A DNA stretch of 23,882 nucleotides from positions 1-23,882 of IMG/VR virus record IMGVR_UViG_3300038954_000142; one strand, given 5' to 3'. Made by a program: the position numbers and the translations under genes. The first letter of the stretch is position 1; each line of letters opens with the position of its first letter. Of the stretch, positions 6,517 to 14,379 are shown piece by piece. The notes beneath the pieces were generated by a model. The model was not told the origin of the DNA. It ran no database searches and saw only the letters and a list, made by a program, of their open reading frames with translations. This stretch comes from a virus.

Positions 6517-6717
6517 ATGTGGAAAGAAGTAGATAGCGGTATTGTACGAACAATTGGTACTAAGAAATATATGATTATGGAAGGTACTACTAAATATAAT
6601 CTATACCTTTGGGATATTGATATCCGAGGATACCGATTGCTTAAGAGTAATATCAATCTTAAGTATGCAAAAGAAAGTGCATTGAAACATTATGATAAAT
6701 GGTTTCAAGCAGTGTAG
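6517..6717 (+). CDS. small hypothetical protein
   Basis: A 66-residue basic protein (MWKEVDSGIVRTIGTKKYMIMEG...). The frame is open further upstream, to a TTG at 6478 and an ATG at 6487, but these fall in a hairpin. ATG 6517 has GAAAGAGAG about 7 bases upstream and is preferred. Predicted strands (YMIMEGTTKYNLYLWDIDI) are followed by a helix (KYAKESALKHYDKW). The C-terminal 26 bases overlap the start of the third HNH gene. Function unknown. Confidence 0.55.
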   Translation: MWKEVDSGIVRTIGTKKYMIMEGTTKYNLYLWDIDIRGYRLLKSNINLKYAKESALKHYDKWFQAV

Positions 6718-7138
6718 TAGATGCAAACAATACAAACATATAGATCAATTCCATAGAAATAAAACCAGGGCAGATGGTAGAGTATATGAGTGTAGAGATT
6801 GCAAAACAATTTTAGATAGAGAAGTTAAAAGTACACTGACGTACAAACTATCAGCATTAAAATATAGACATAAGAGACGATCAATAGTCAATGATGACAT
6901 AGACATAGTGGTAGCATATACTTTATTACGTGGTGAAACATGTACGTATTGTGGTAAAATAACAAAACTTACATTAGATCATTTTGTACCAGTAAGCAAA
7001 GGAGGTAATAACGATATAAATAATCTTATACCTTGCTGTAAATCGTGTAATAGCAGTAAGAACGCACACAACCCTATACAATGGCTTATGGATAATAATA
7101 TACCTCTTAGTATCAATGGAGTATCAGCATATGAATGA
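6692..7138 (+). CDS. HNH endonuclease with N-terminal zinc ribbon (copy 3, no repeats)
   Basis: This 148-residue protein has the same domain order as the 202-residue HNH proteins but lacks their tandem repeats. It has a zinc ribbon at C8, C11, C34 and C37, a short basic linker (YRHKRRS), and an HNH core CTYCGK...LTLDHFVPVSKGGNNDINNLIPCCKSCN. The catalytic region is intact (DH pair, central N, two CxxC pairs). The gene overlaps the one before it by 26 bases and the one after it slightly, as if inserted at gene ends, which is typical of mobile HNH genes. No good ribosome site precedes ATG 6692, so coupled expression is likely. Target unknown. Confidence 0.85.
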   Translation: MINGFKQCSRCKQYKHIDQFHRNKTRADGRVYECRDCKTILDREVKSTLTYKLSALKYRHKRRSIVNDDIDIVVAYTLLRGETCTYCGKITKLTLDHFVPVSKGGNNDINNLIPCCKSCNSSKNAHNPIQWLMDNNIPLSINGVSAYE

Positions 7139-7316
7139 GTATGATTTTATGTATGGAGCATTCCAGTATACCATTATAACAGATAAAAAGGATAACCTTA
7201 TTAGTGTAGATGAGTACCATCTACCTACTAATACCCTGGTTACATATAACAGTAATAATAGTAACTGGAATGAAGTACAGGAATATTTTAGTAATCTCAT
7301 TGAAAAGTTAGGATGA
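7131..7316 (+). CDS. small hypothetical protein with EYHLPT motif
   Basis: A 61-residue protein. ATG 7131 is chosen because GGAG at 7118-7121 lies 9 bases upstream; an in-frame ATG at 7116 would place that site inside the gene. VDEYHLPTNTLVTYN parallels GEYHLPTMQVYKY of the protein at 6232-6450. It has strands plus a C-terminal helix (WNEVQEYFSNLIEKLG). No known family. The overlap with the HNH gene (8 bases) suggests that the HNH gene was inserted into a formerly continuous cluster. Confidence 0.55.
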   Translation: MNEYDFMYGAFQYTIITDKKDNLISVDEYHLPTNTLVTYNSNNSNWNEVQEYFSNLIEKLG

Positions 7317-7319
7317 TAT

Positions 7320-7559
7320 ATGAAACGATACAATATTAAAGCAATTGATCTAAAAACTCTTTATAATCCTGATACAGTATATGCACGATTGCCTCTAAGA
7401 GATATTTATAAATGTCATAATAATAGATATGTACTTGCATCTATTGAGCTATGGAATAGGGGATTAATCAATACAATTACATTTAACGTCTTTCATCCTG
7501 ATATGAATACTAAAATCATTCGTAATAGCTATCGTATGGAGAAACAGAGGGGTTACTAA
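7320..7559 (+). CDS. small hypothetical basic protein
   Basis: A 79-residue protein with AGGAT 6 bases upstream of the ATG. It is rich in R, K, N and Y (YNPDTVYARLPLRDIYKCHNNRYVLASIELWN), which might suit nucleic acid binding, but no motif is recognisable. Four bases separate it from the preceding gene and two from the following one, so the three are one translational unit. Function unknown. Confidence 0.55.
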   Translation: MKRYNIKAIDLKTLYNPDTVYARLPLRDIYKCHNNRYVLASIELWNRGLINTITFNVFHPDMNTKIIRNSYRMEKQRGY

Positions 7560-7560
7560 T

Positions 7561-7746
7561 ATGTATGATGATTATGAGGGTTATTATACCTTTGGATATG
7601 AAAGTAAATTCTATGGGCAATATATAATTTATACTGTACCTGCTAGTGAAGTTTTGCATATGTATGAAGATCTGCCAGATGATACAGTAGAGATTGTGCC
7701 CACAGTTTCACTAGACTATTTTGAAGTTGAATACTTTCGTAACTGA
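7561..7746 (+). CDS. small hypothetical acidic protein, last gene of block
   Basis: A 61-residue strongly acidic, tyrosine-rich protein (MYDDYEGYYTFGYESKFYGQYIIYT...) preceded by GAGGGG. Negative charge and small size are shared by many phage proteins that mimic DNA or inhibit host factors, but nothing specific here supports that. A rho-independent terminator follows its stop, marking the end of the small-gene operon. Confidence 0.55.
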   Translation: MYDDYEGYYTFGYESKFYGQYIIYTVPASEVLHMYEDLPDDTVEIVPTVSLDYFEVEYFRN

Positions 7747-7775
7747 CTGGTATAATTTTTAAGATAGAGCACTAC

Positions 7776-7813
7776 AAAGATACTCTGCATACGTTTGTAT
7801 GTAGAGTATTTTT
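7776..7813 (+). terminator. rho-independent terminator of the small-gene block
   Basis: TACTCTGCATAC (7781-7792) pairs with GTATGTAGAGTA (7797-7808), with one G-U pair and a GTTT loop, followed by TTTTT at 7809-7813. AAAGA before the left arm extends pairing with the T-run, so it may act in both directions. Confidence 0.85.
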
Positions 7814-8067
7814 ATGTCTGTAGATACTCCACTTAGATACCTCTTGGATACTCCACAGAGTAACAGAGCTTAGGATACCCCTAGAAACTCACCAAACAGC
7901 CTACAATGCCCCTCTGTATCTTTATCCGTATGTTGTGTCATCTTAGTATTTTCAACCTCTTAAAACGTCGCTCATAAATTCATAAGGTTTATCTTATATA
8001 TTGTATGTGCTAATACATATAGTTAGTATATACTAATATAAATATTTAGGCATCCCTAAAAATATAA
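7814..8067 (+). other. non-coding stretch before the structural operon
   Basis: No convincing gene on either strand. The first 50 bases repeat GATACTCC (about 7821 and 7849) with a related AGATACCTC between them. Beyond about 7970 the sequence becomes very AT-rich (TACATATAGTTAGTATATACTAATATAAATA), which may act as an upstream or melting region for the promoter at 8068. Confidence 0.5.
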
Positions 8068-8096
8068 TTGACAGTAACATAGTTTAGGTATAAACT
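8068..8096 (+). promoter_or_regulatory. probable promoter of the packaging/structural operon
   Basis: A consensus -35 TTGACA (8068-8073) is followed at 17 bp by TAAACT (8091-8096). TATAAA at 8089 (15 bp) and TATAAT at 8096 (22 bp) are alternative -10 elements. The palindromes at 8127-8175 then lie in the leader. It differs in kind from the TTATCA promoters. Confidence 0.6.
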
Positions 8097-8126
8097 ATAA
8101 TTGAGACGTAGTATCATTATAGTTAT

Positions 8127-8175
8127 TGTCATAGTGACACTAAGTATATATAGTGTTAAATTGACACTAAGTATA
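8127..8175 (+). promoter_or_regulatory. repeat/palindrome leader region of the structural operon
   Basis: TGACACTAAGTATA occurs at 8135-8148 and again at 8162-8175 (27-bp period). Between them lies TAGTGTTA (8151-8158), which can pair with TGACACTA of either copy, giving two mutually exclusive hairpins. The first copy also overlaps the palindrome TGTCA-TAG-TGACA (8127-8139). A repressor operator or a leader RNA switch are both possible. AGGAGGG and the first gene follow within 25 bases. Confidence 0.6.
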
Positions 8176-8195
8176 AAACATAGGAGGGTATCTAT

Positions 8196-8423
8196 ATGGG
8201 TGATGAGTTTAAAGAAGTTATTAAAGAAAGATTGTTCGAAGCACTAGGGCTATCAAAAGTAGATGGCATACCCATTAACAAGTTGATCTTTGCTTACACA
8301 ATGTTTAAGCGATTAGAATTAGAAATAGATGATAGTCAGAAAGATAATTATGATCGTATCATTGTAGAGTATATCGAAACTAAAGCAAAAGATTATAACA
8401 ATGCAGAAGATACAGCTACCTAA
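8196..8423 (+). CDS. hypothetical protein, candidate small terminase subunit
   Basis: A 75-residue, mostly helical acidic protein (KEVIKERLFEALGLSKV, NKLIFAYTMFKRLELEID, KDNYDRIIVEYIETKAKDY). It has the best Shine-Dalgarno site of the window (AGGAGGG, 7-base spacing), so it is probably made in quantity. It lies directly before, and overlaps by 23 bases, the large terminase. Position and helical content fit a minimal small terminase subunit, which would recognise the packaging site. It is shorter than usual, however, and no helix-turn-helix can be asserted from the sequence. Alternative: an unrelated leader protein. Confidence 0.5.
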   Translation: MGDEFKEVIKERLFEALGLSKVDGIPINKLIFAYTMFKRLELEIDDSQKDNYDRIIVEYIETKAKDYNNAEDTAT

Positions 8424-9603
8424 ATTATACCCTGCTCAATCTATGGTAAAGCACAATGCTAATAGACATAGATTTACTGTAGTAGCTAGTGCTAGAAGAT
8501 GGGGTAAATCTATACTTGGATTAGATCTAATAATAACGAAAGCATTAGAGACGGGTAACGATACTGCATTTATCTCTATCAGCTATAAACAGTTATTAAG
8601 TATGTTTGATATGGCTTGTTCTATCTTAGGCAATATAGCAAAAATAGATAGAGCTAATAAGAGGATTAGACTACCTCAAGGTAATAGCATAACTTTTTGG
8701 AGCGCAGATACAAATATAGCTGATAAGATCAGAGGGCAAAAGTACCAACATATTACGATAGATGAAGCTGCTTTCTTACCAGGATTAAAAGATATTTTCC
8801 ATATGGTATTACGTCCAACATTAGTAGATCTTTTAGGTAGTGCTATATTTATCTCTACTCCAAATGGTTATAATGATTTTTATCAGTTATATAATGAACA
8901 TAAACGTAACCCTTACCTCTGGTACAGCTATAGAGCAACATCATATGATAACCCATATCTCGATAGGAATGAATTAGATGATCTAAAACTACACTTACCT
9001 GAGAGAGTATACCAACAAGAGATATTAGCACACTTCTTAGAAAGTAACTATGGTGTATTCACAAACATATCAGCATTGTTTGATGATATACAACCTGTTA
9101 ATGGAGCTACAGTTATAGGTATAGACTTTGCACGTAGTAATGATAATACTGCTATGACAGTTATGCAAGGTACAAACGTTATCGATTTACGTGTCTATAA
9201 TGATATGTCTTTTGAAAGACAGATAGATACAACTATAGAGCTATACAAACAATATAAACCAGAAGCAATCATTATTGAAAAGAATGGTTTAAGTGAGCCT
9301 TTAGTAGAGCAGTTAACAAATAGTGGTTTACCTATATCCCCATTTCATACAACTAACGAAAGTAAAAAGATTATAGTTGAAAACTTAGCTGTAGCAATAG
9401 AGCAAAGAACTATAACAGTAGATAAAAACCTACGGCATACACAACAATTAGCAGATGAGTTATCTACATATGAAAGTAGAAGATCTAAAACAGGATTAAT
9501 AACTTACAATGCTGGGGGTAATAATCACGATGATATGGTAATGTCTTTAGCATTAGCGTACAAAGGTATAAGAGAAGATGATATAAATCTAGTATTATGG
9601 TAG
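8401..9603 (+). CDS. terL: terminase large subunit
   Basis: This 400-residue DNA-packaging motor and headful/site nuclease pumps DNA into the prohead through the portal. ATPase domain: Walker A-like ASARRWGKS (residues 29-37), Walker B HITIDEAAF (D121, E122) and coupling motif ISTPNG (151-156). RNase H-like nuclease domain: GIDFARSNDNTAMTV (D242), IIIEKNG (E293) and NHDDMVMSLALA (D377/D378), the three acidic positions that bind metals. Length is slightly short but all motifs are present. No Shine-Dalgarno site precedes the ATG; it starts inside the previous gene, so coupled translation is likely. Confidence 0.95.
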   Translation: MQKIQLPKLYPAQSMVKHNANRHRFTVVASARRWGKSILGLDLIITKALETGNDTAFISISYKQLLSMFDMACSILGNIAKIDRANKRIRLPQGNSITFWSADTNIADKIRGQKYQHITIDEAAFLPGLKDIFHMVLRPTLVDLLGSAIFISTPNGYNDFYQLYNEHKRNPYLWYSYRATSYDNPYLDRNELDDLKLHLPERVYQQEILAHFLESNYGVFTNISALFDDIQPVNGATVIGIDFARSNDNTAMTVMQGTNVIDLRVYNDMSFERQIDTTIELYKQYKPEAIIIEKNGLSEPLVEQLTNSGLPISPFHTTNESKKIIVENLAVAIEQRTITVDKNLRHTQQLADELSTYESRRSKTGLITYNAGGNNHDDMVMSLALAYKGIREDDINLVLW

Positions 9604-9607
9604 AACA

Positions 9608-9886
9608 ATGGATATAGCAATCATAGAAGCATTAAGTAATGTTGGTTTCCCTTTAGCATTCTTAATAATTACATATGGAGCATTAAAGGTTATATCTCCT
9701 ATTGTTAAAAACTTTCTAGATACCTATGAAAGTTTATTGAAAACATTAGTAGATATACAAAATGAACAAAAAGATATATTAAGAGCACAGCATATACTCA
9801 TACATACTATAGAGCAAAGATTAAATTATATTGAAAAGAATACTAATATGCTTTCTAGTAAAGAAGTAGGAAAAGATAAACAATGA
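9608..9886 (+). CDS. small membrane protein with coiled-coil tail, holin-like candidate
   Basis: A 92-residue protein. Residues about 11-33 (GFPLAFLIITYGALKVISPIV) form one hydrophobic helix, followed by a long amphipathic or coiled-coil helix (FLDTYESLLKTLVDIQNEQKDILRAQHILIHTIEQRLNYIEKN) and a lysine-rich end. This layout resembles small phage membrane proteins of the haemolysin XhlA/holin-accessory type, but its place between terminase and protease-capsid is unusual for a lysis gene. It overlaps the capsid gene through ATGA. A head- or portal-associated role is equally possible. Confidence 0.55.
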   Translation: MDIAIIEALSNVGFPLAFLIITYGALKVISPIVKNFLDTYESLLKTLVDIQNEQKDILRAQHILIHTIEQRLNYIEKNTNMLSSKEVGKDKQ

Positions 9887-11526
9887 ATAATGTTAAATCT
9901 TTAGGAGATAATAAACTTGGTGGGTATGGAATAATCTTTAACCATACTGATCTAACTGGTGATACATTCACAAAAGATACTGAATTAGGTTTTGATAGAA
10001 ACCCAATTGGTATGCCAGTGTACTATGCCCATAATGTAGAGAGTATCAAAGGTAAAATTGGTACAGTAACTCATTATGATATAGACGATGTTGGAGTATG
10101 GTTTGAATTAGAGTTAGATAAATCGAATAAGTATCTAGATGCAATACAAAGACTAGCAGCTAATAAACGATTAGGGTTATCTACTGGCAGTTTGCCCCAT
10201 ACGTTAGATAAAGATGATAATGGGAATATTAAAACTTGGATAGCAGGGGAGATTAGTTTAACAGTTACGCCAGCAGAACATAAGACTATCGGTATAAGTA
10301 ATATTAAATCTTTAGAAGAAAGTGAGAACAAAACAATGTCGGATGAAAAGAAGTACACGAAAGACGATGTACAAGAAAGTCATATTGTAGACTTAGAAGC
10401 TACGATGAAAGACTATAATGCTAAGGTAGATACTCTGCTTGATATGTGGAGTAATACGAAAGATGTAAAGAGCGGTAAGGTAGCAGGGGGTAGCTATGAG
10501 AATGAAGCTACTTCATTTGGTGGTTTCCTGAAAGCTATCGCACAGAAAGATTATGAACGTATTGAGAAAGTTTATAACGAACATCCTGCTAACCATATGA
10601 AAGTATTGAATACTGGTACGGGTAGTGATGGTGGATATATTGTACCGCAACAGTTTGCTACTCAGTTTATGAGTATGATTGAACGTATGGAGATTGTACG
10701 TCCCCGTGCTATGGTACAGCCTATTCCGTTTGGTAATATCGAGATACCTGGCATTGATTACAATCAGACTTGGGATGCAGGTCATGACCCTTTGTTGGGT
10801 GGGCTAAAGATGTATTGGACTGCAGAAGGGGCAACAGATACGCAGAGTGAACCGGAATTCCGACAGATTGAATTAAGAAGCAATGAAGCTACTACGTCTG
10901 TACCAGTTACTAACAAGCTTTTGGATAACAATGCTATTGGCCTTGAATCCTTGCTTATGCGCTTGTTTACTGCTGCTGCTGCATACACTGAGGATTACGC
11001 GTATATTCGTGGGGATGGGGTAGGTAAGCCTTTGGGTGTACAGAATGCCAATGCTACTATTAGTGTAGATGTTACTGCTGCTGGCCCTACTGTAGCAGAA
11101 CTTGCGAGTATGTATGTTCGGTTAGATCCTGAGTGTGTAGATACAGCGGTATGGCTTATCAATCCTCTGTTGTATGAAGATATTATGAGCTTGAATGCTG
11201 ATAATGATAGTGCTCTTACATTCTTGCCAGATATCAATGGTCGTATCACTCCTATGTTGTTTGGTATGCCTTTGTACAGAACTAAGATACTAAGCAATAG
11301 TTATACTAATGCTGGCCTTATGTTGGTTGATTTTAATAAATATGTTATTGGGCAAGATCTTAACCTTGAAATTGCTATGAGTGAGCACGTAGCATTCCGT
11401 AAGCGACAGACGGTATGGCGCGCTACTATTCGTACAGATGGGCAACCGCTTATGAATGCTGCTGTACCTATTGGCCCTACGAGTGATGAAACTGTTAGTT
11501 TTGCAGTTCAGTCTAGCACCGCTTAG
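9883..11526 (+). CDS. prohead protease-major capsid protein fusion (HK97 type)
   Basis: This 547-residue protein carries two normally separate functions. Residues 1-140 are an HK97-type prohead protease: H50 in VYYAHN, S100 in RLGLSTGS, and E123 in the block GEISLTVTPAEHKTIG. Residues about 145-205 are a helical, charged linker equivalent to the delta/scaffold domain. From about 205 comes the HK97-fold capsid protein (NTGTGSDGGYIVPQQFATQFM, RPRAMVQPIPFGNIEIPGIDYNQTW, YIRGDGVGKPLGV, WRATIRTDGQPL). Self-cleavage probably removes residues before about 190-205, leaving a shell subunit of about 345 residues. Codon use changes near 10340: before it arginine is AGA and leucine TTA, after it CGT and CTT/TTG. 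Met152 (10336) is a possible internal start with a weak ribosome site. Confidence 0.92.
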   Translation: MNNVKSLGDNKLGGYGIIFNHTDLTGDTFTKDTELGFDRNPIGMPVYYAHNVESIKGKIGTVTHYDIDDVGVWFELELDKSNKYLDAIQRLAANKRLGLSTGSLPHTLDKDDNGNIKTWIAGEISLTVTPAEHKTIGISNIKSLEESENKTMSDEKKYTKDDVQESHIVDLEATMKDYNAKVDTLLDMWSNTKDVKSGKVAGGSYENEATSFGGFLKAIAQKDYERIEKVYNEHPANHMKVLNTGTGSDGGYIVPQQFATQFMSMIERMEIVRPRAMVQPIPFGNIEIPGIDYNQTWDAGHDPLLGGLKMYWTAEGATDTQSEPEFRQIELRSNEATTSVPVTNKLLDNNAIGLESLLMRLFTAAAAYTEDYAYIRGDGVGKPLGVQNANATISVDVTAAGPTVAELASMYVRLDPECVDTAVWLINPLLYEDIMSLNADNDSALTFLPDINGRITPMLFGMPLYRTKILSNSYTNAGLMLVDFNKYVIGQDLNLEIAMSEHVAFRKRQTVWRATIRTDGQPLMNAAVPIGPTSDETVSFAVQSSTA

Positions 11527-11549
11527 TTATAAAAAGGAGAATATATATT

Positions 11550-11975
11550 ATGAATTATTATCTTAGTGAAAACTTTAGCATTGCATCTACTGTAGATCCT
11601 CAGTTACTTAATAACAATAGTGTTACAAGTGATTGGGTAGATATGTCTTTGTACCGTAAGGTTTCATTTATACTTAATGTTGGGGCAACAGATATTACTG
11701 TAGACGCTAAACTACAAGAAGCTACGGATAGTAGTGGTACATCTGCTCAAGACATTACTGGCTTTGCTATTACTCAGTTAACTGCTACAGATGATAATGA
11801 GCAAGTAGTTATTGAGATAGATGCTACAGAGTTGTCAGAGAATTATACACACGTTGCTCTTGTTGTCACTATTGGTAATGGTAGTACCGGGGCACAGATA
11901 TCCGCTATAGGTTTAGGTTATGAGGCTCGCTATGTAGAAGTTGATCATCTTGCTAGTGTAGCAGAAGTGGTATAG
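11550..11975 (+). CDS. putative head decoration or stabilising protein
   Basis: A 141-residue beta-rich protein with AAGGAG upstream. The sequence YRKVSFILNVGATDITVDAKLQEATDSSG and QVVIEIDATEL...YTHVALVVTIGNGSTGAQISAIGLG matches a small-protein type I recall directly downstream of capsid genes in many HK97-type phages, often treated as head decoration or stabilisation. No cysteines and no transmembrane segment, consistent with a virion surface beta-sandwich. Codon use (GTT, CTT, GGT) resembles the capsid part of the preceding gene, suggesting high expression. A hairpin follows the stop. Confidence 0.6.
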   Translation: MNYYLSENFSIASTVDPQLLNNNSVTSDWVDMSLYRKVSFILNVGATDITVDAKLQEATDSSGTSAQDITGFAITQLTATDDNEQVVIEIDATELSENYTHVALVVTIGNGSTGAQISAIGLGYEARYVEVDHLASVAEVV

Positions 11976-11982
11976 TCAATTT

Positions 11983-12020
11983 ATATAGAGCGTACTATAA
12001 AGATATAGTACGCTCTATAT
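11983..12020 (+). other. long perfect hairpin after the capsid genes
   Basis: ATATAGAGCGTACTA (11983-11997) pairs perfectly with TAGTACGCTCTATAT (12006-12020) around an 8-base loop, giving a 15-bp stem. No T-run follows, so an RNase processing or mRNA-protecting hairpin that raises capsid expression over downstream genes is more likely than a full terminator. It overlaps the leader of the next small gene. Confidence 0.7.
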
Positions 12021-12035
12021 GTAATGGAGATTGCT

Positions 12036-12203
12036 ATGCCTTATACACAACAACAATATCTACAAGTTATAAAATGGTACTTCTTACAGCAAAAAATACC
12101 CGTAGTAAAAACTCCGGTAGATGATAAAGATAAACTTATTGATACAGACAATAATACTGTAGTAGATGTTAATGGAGATGCTATACTAGCAGATCCTACA
12201 TAA
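12036..12203 (+). CDS. small hypothetical protein
   Basis: A 55-residue frame starting at ATG 12036 with GGAGA about 6 bases upstream, ending at TAA 12201-12203. It has a short hydrophobic N-terminal helix (YLQVIKWYFLQQK) and an acidic C-terminal half (DDKDKLIDTDNNTVVDVNGDAILADPT). The spacing of 12 bases to the tail spike gene and the good ribosome site support it. No family recognised; a structural or chaperone role is a guess from its position. Confidence 0.55.
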   Translation: MPYTQQQYLQVIKWYFLQQKIPVVKTPVDDKDKLIDTDNNTVVDVNGDAILADPT

Positions 12204-12215
12204 AGAGATGAGACT

Positions 12216-14126
12216 ATGCCAGATAAAATCATATGGGATTATATACTAGATAATACTCCACAAAGAACAGATAATGTATTATTGCAATCTAATGCTACGG
12301 CATTGTATACCCGTACAGAGATACAAGATATATTAGCACAATTACAAGCTAGTGATATACCAGATATATCAGCTACATATGCTGAATATGTACCACAGAG
12401 TAATATATACTATGTTGGTAAACACGGTGATAATACTAATGTAGGTACATCTATAGAGCAAGCATTCTTAACATTTAGTGAAGCAATGTCTAATGCTGTT
12501 AGTGGAGATGCTATTGTATGTTTCGATAATGGTACATACAATGAAGGTATAACGTGTAAAGATGGGGTTAATATATTTGCCCCTAATGCTACATTAAAGC
12601 TAGATAACCTACAGTTGCTTATGGCTACAGCTACAGTTTATTTTGATAAAATAACTAGAGATGTAGGCTCTAATGCTATGATACAGTTTAGTGGGGCAAC
12701 AGGTAGACAAAAGCTTATAGCTAATGTAGTAGATGACTATGGTAGTAATATTGCTATTAGATTAACATTTACTTCTATACCTATATTAGATATTAAAGAG
12801 CTATATGTTAGTGGCGGTGGTATAGGAATAGCAGATTTTACTAATGCGGTACACTTCCACGGATATGTTGCAGATTTATATGCTAATAGTAATAATGCTA
12901 TTTGTGTACAGATCAATGGAAGTACAGTATTAGGGGAGTTAAATGTACAGCATATAGTAGACTTAGGATTTACCAATACTGTTGGGGTAGATTGTAATGC
13001 TGGTACATTAGATTTAATCTGTAATACAATACTCTGCGATACTGCTATAGATATAGAAGATGGTGCTACACTTAACTTAGTGGGCTGCACTGTAAATGGT
13101 ACAATACAAAATGATGGTACATTAAATGGTTTAGTAGCAAATAATATTACAGATGATAACATCGTTATAAATCCAAGTGGAGCTATAGCAAATAGATTAG
13201 ATAGCCCTGGTACAGCTACAACTATAGACGATGCTAACTATGGTTTTGATAGGTGGAAAGTATTATCAGAGGTTGCTAATAGTGTACAGGTACAGCGTAT
13301 AGATGGCAATGAACAAAGATATGCAGCAAGGCTAATACAGAATGATGCTGCATCACAACAAATAGGTACAATACAGTATATAGAGGGTATAAACTGCAAA
13401 CATCTTAGAGGTAATGAAGTTACTGTATCAGGCTCTTTAAGGTCTAATGCTGCTATAAATGTAAAAGCAGTAATAGTACAATGGAATAGTACAGAAGATG
13501 TTATAACAAATGATCCCATTTCTAACCATAGTAGTACAGTAACTTTAGCACCTAACTTTACTAAAGCAGGTACAGAGAAGTCTATTAGTTTAGATGCTAA
13601 CATATGGAAAGATTTTAGCCATACTGTTACATTAAATAGTAGTTTTAATAATTTATGTATATTGTTTTATGTAACTTCTGGTATATTACAGAACACTACA
13701 CTAGATTATGAGAAGATTAAATTAACCAAAGGTAAGTTTGCTACTCCATTTGTTACTAGAGATATAGCTACAGAGTTGTCTCTGTGTAAACGCTATTTTG
13801 AAAGACGAAAGGTAACGGGTTTATTTCAGACCTTACCGGGTAGTGCAGGTATTATTACAGGCTCACAAGCTGCGCGTATACCGTTCGCCTATTCCGAAAA
13901 GCGAGTAACCCCCTCGATTACAACGGTAAACACATTTGATTTACTTGGCTTTAGTAGCGGCAGCCTCGCGGGGAACACTGCTACTTTGTCTTTTTCGTTT
14001 ATCTTAACACAAGGCTGTAGGATATCAGCGAGTACGTCTAGCGGCTCTTATACAAACGGAGATGCATGCAATCTAAGAGCATCAACGTCTAGCGGAGCTT
14101 CTTTAGACATAGATGGGGAGTTATAG
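12216..14126 (+). CDS. tail spike/fibre with beta-helix and acquired C-terminal tip
   Basis: A 636-residue protein. The N-terminal about 65 residues probably attach it to the virion. From YYVGKHGDNTNVGTSIEQAFLTFSEAM onward it shows a pectate-lyase-like right-handed beta-helix pattern: short strands, Asn/Gly turns, 'GTYNEGITCKDGVNIFAPNATL' and then stacked rungs to about residue 310. This fold is typical of receptor-binding or polysaccharide-degrading spikes. A jelly-roll-like carbohydrate-binding region follows (SGSLRSNAAINVKAVIVQW). The C-terminal block ELSLCKRYFERRK (about residue 528) is a widespread tail-fibre tip motif. From about 13860 the DNA is much richer in G+C and CpG than its surroundings, suggesting a recently exchanged tip. 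Enzymatic activity cannot be assigned. Confidence 0.82.
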   Translation: MPDKIIWDYILDNTPQRTDNVLLQSNATALYTRTEIQDILAQLQASDIPDISATYAEYVPQSNIYYVGKHGDNTNVGTSIEQAFLTFSEAMSNAVSGDAIVCFDNGTYNEGITCKDGVNIFAPNATLKLDNLQLLMATATVYFDKITRDVGSNAMIQFSGATGRQKLIANVVDDYGSNIAIRLTFTSIPILDIKELYVSGGGIGIADFTNAVHFHGYVADLYANSNNAICVQINGSTVLGELNVQHIVDLGFTNTVGVDCNAGTLDLICNTILCDTAIDIEDGATLNLVGCTVNGTIQNDGTLNGLVANNITDDNIVINPSGAIANRLDSPGTATTIDDANYGFDRWKVLSEVANSVQVQRIDGNEQRYAARLIQNDAASQQIGTIQYIEGINCKHLRGNEVTVSGSLRSNAAINVKAVIVQWNSTEDVITNDPISNHSSTVTLAPNFTKAGTEKSISLDANIWKDFSHTVTLNSSFNNLCILFYVTSGILQNTTLDYEKIKLTKGKFATPFVTRDIATELSLCKRYFERRKVTGLFQTLPGSAGIITGSQAARIPFAYSEKRVTPSITTVNTFDLLGFSSGSLAGNTATLSFSFILTQGCRISASTSSGSYTNGDACNLRASTSSGASLDIDGEL

Positions 14127-14130
14127 CCAT

Positions 14131-14379
14131 ATGAGATACGTAGATACAGAACAAACAGCTATATACTATCCTGCTCTTAATATCACAATACCTAACACTA
14201 CAGCTAATAGAGCATATAGAAAATATGTTATACCATACCTAAACGATGGTAATGTGATAGCTGAATACAAAGAAGATGTACCATCACCAGAAACATTACC
14301 AATAATTGAAGGTACTACAGATACAGAAAAATTAGATAGTATTATTAGTGTACTAAGAAGTAAAGGTATAGCGTTATAA
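14131..14379 (+). CDS. small hypothetical protein downstream of tail spike
   Basis: An 82-residue protein. ATG 14131 is preferred because GGGGAG at 14115-14120 lies 10 bases upstream; an ATG at 14113 in the same frame would overlap the spike gene. It has a beta-rich N-terminus (YYPALNITIPNT), a proline-rich middle and a C-terminal helix (DTEKLDSIISVLRSKG). It may be a spike chaperone or attachment partner given its place, but no motif supports this. Its stop overlaps the next ATG (TAATG). Confidence 0.55.
   Translation: MRYVDTEQTAIYYPALNITIPNTTANRAYRKYVIPYLNDGNVIAEYKEDVPSPETLPIIEGTTDTEKLDSIISVLRSKGIAL

Noticed and set aside
10513-10785. Minus-strand frames opposite the capsid gene (several, up to 11297)
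   Set aside because: Antisense shadows of a strongly biased, highly expressed capsid gene; no ribosome sites or recognisable proteins.
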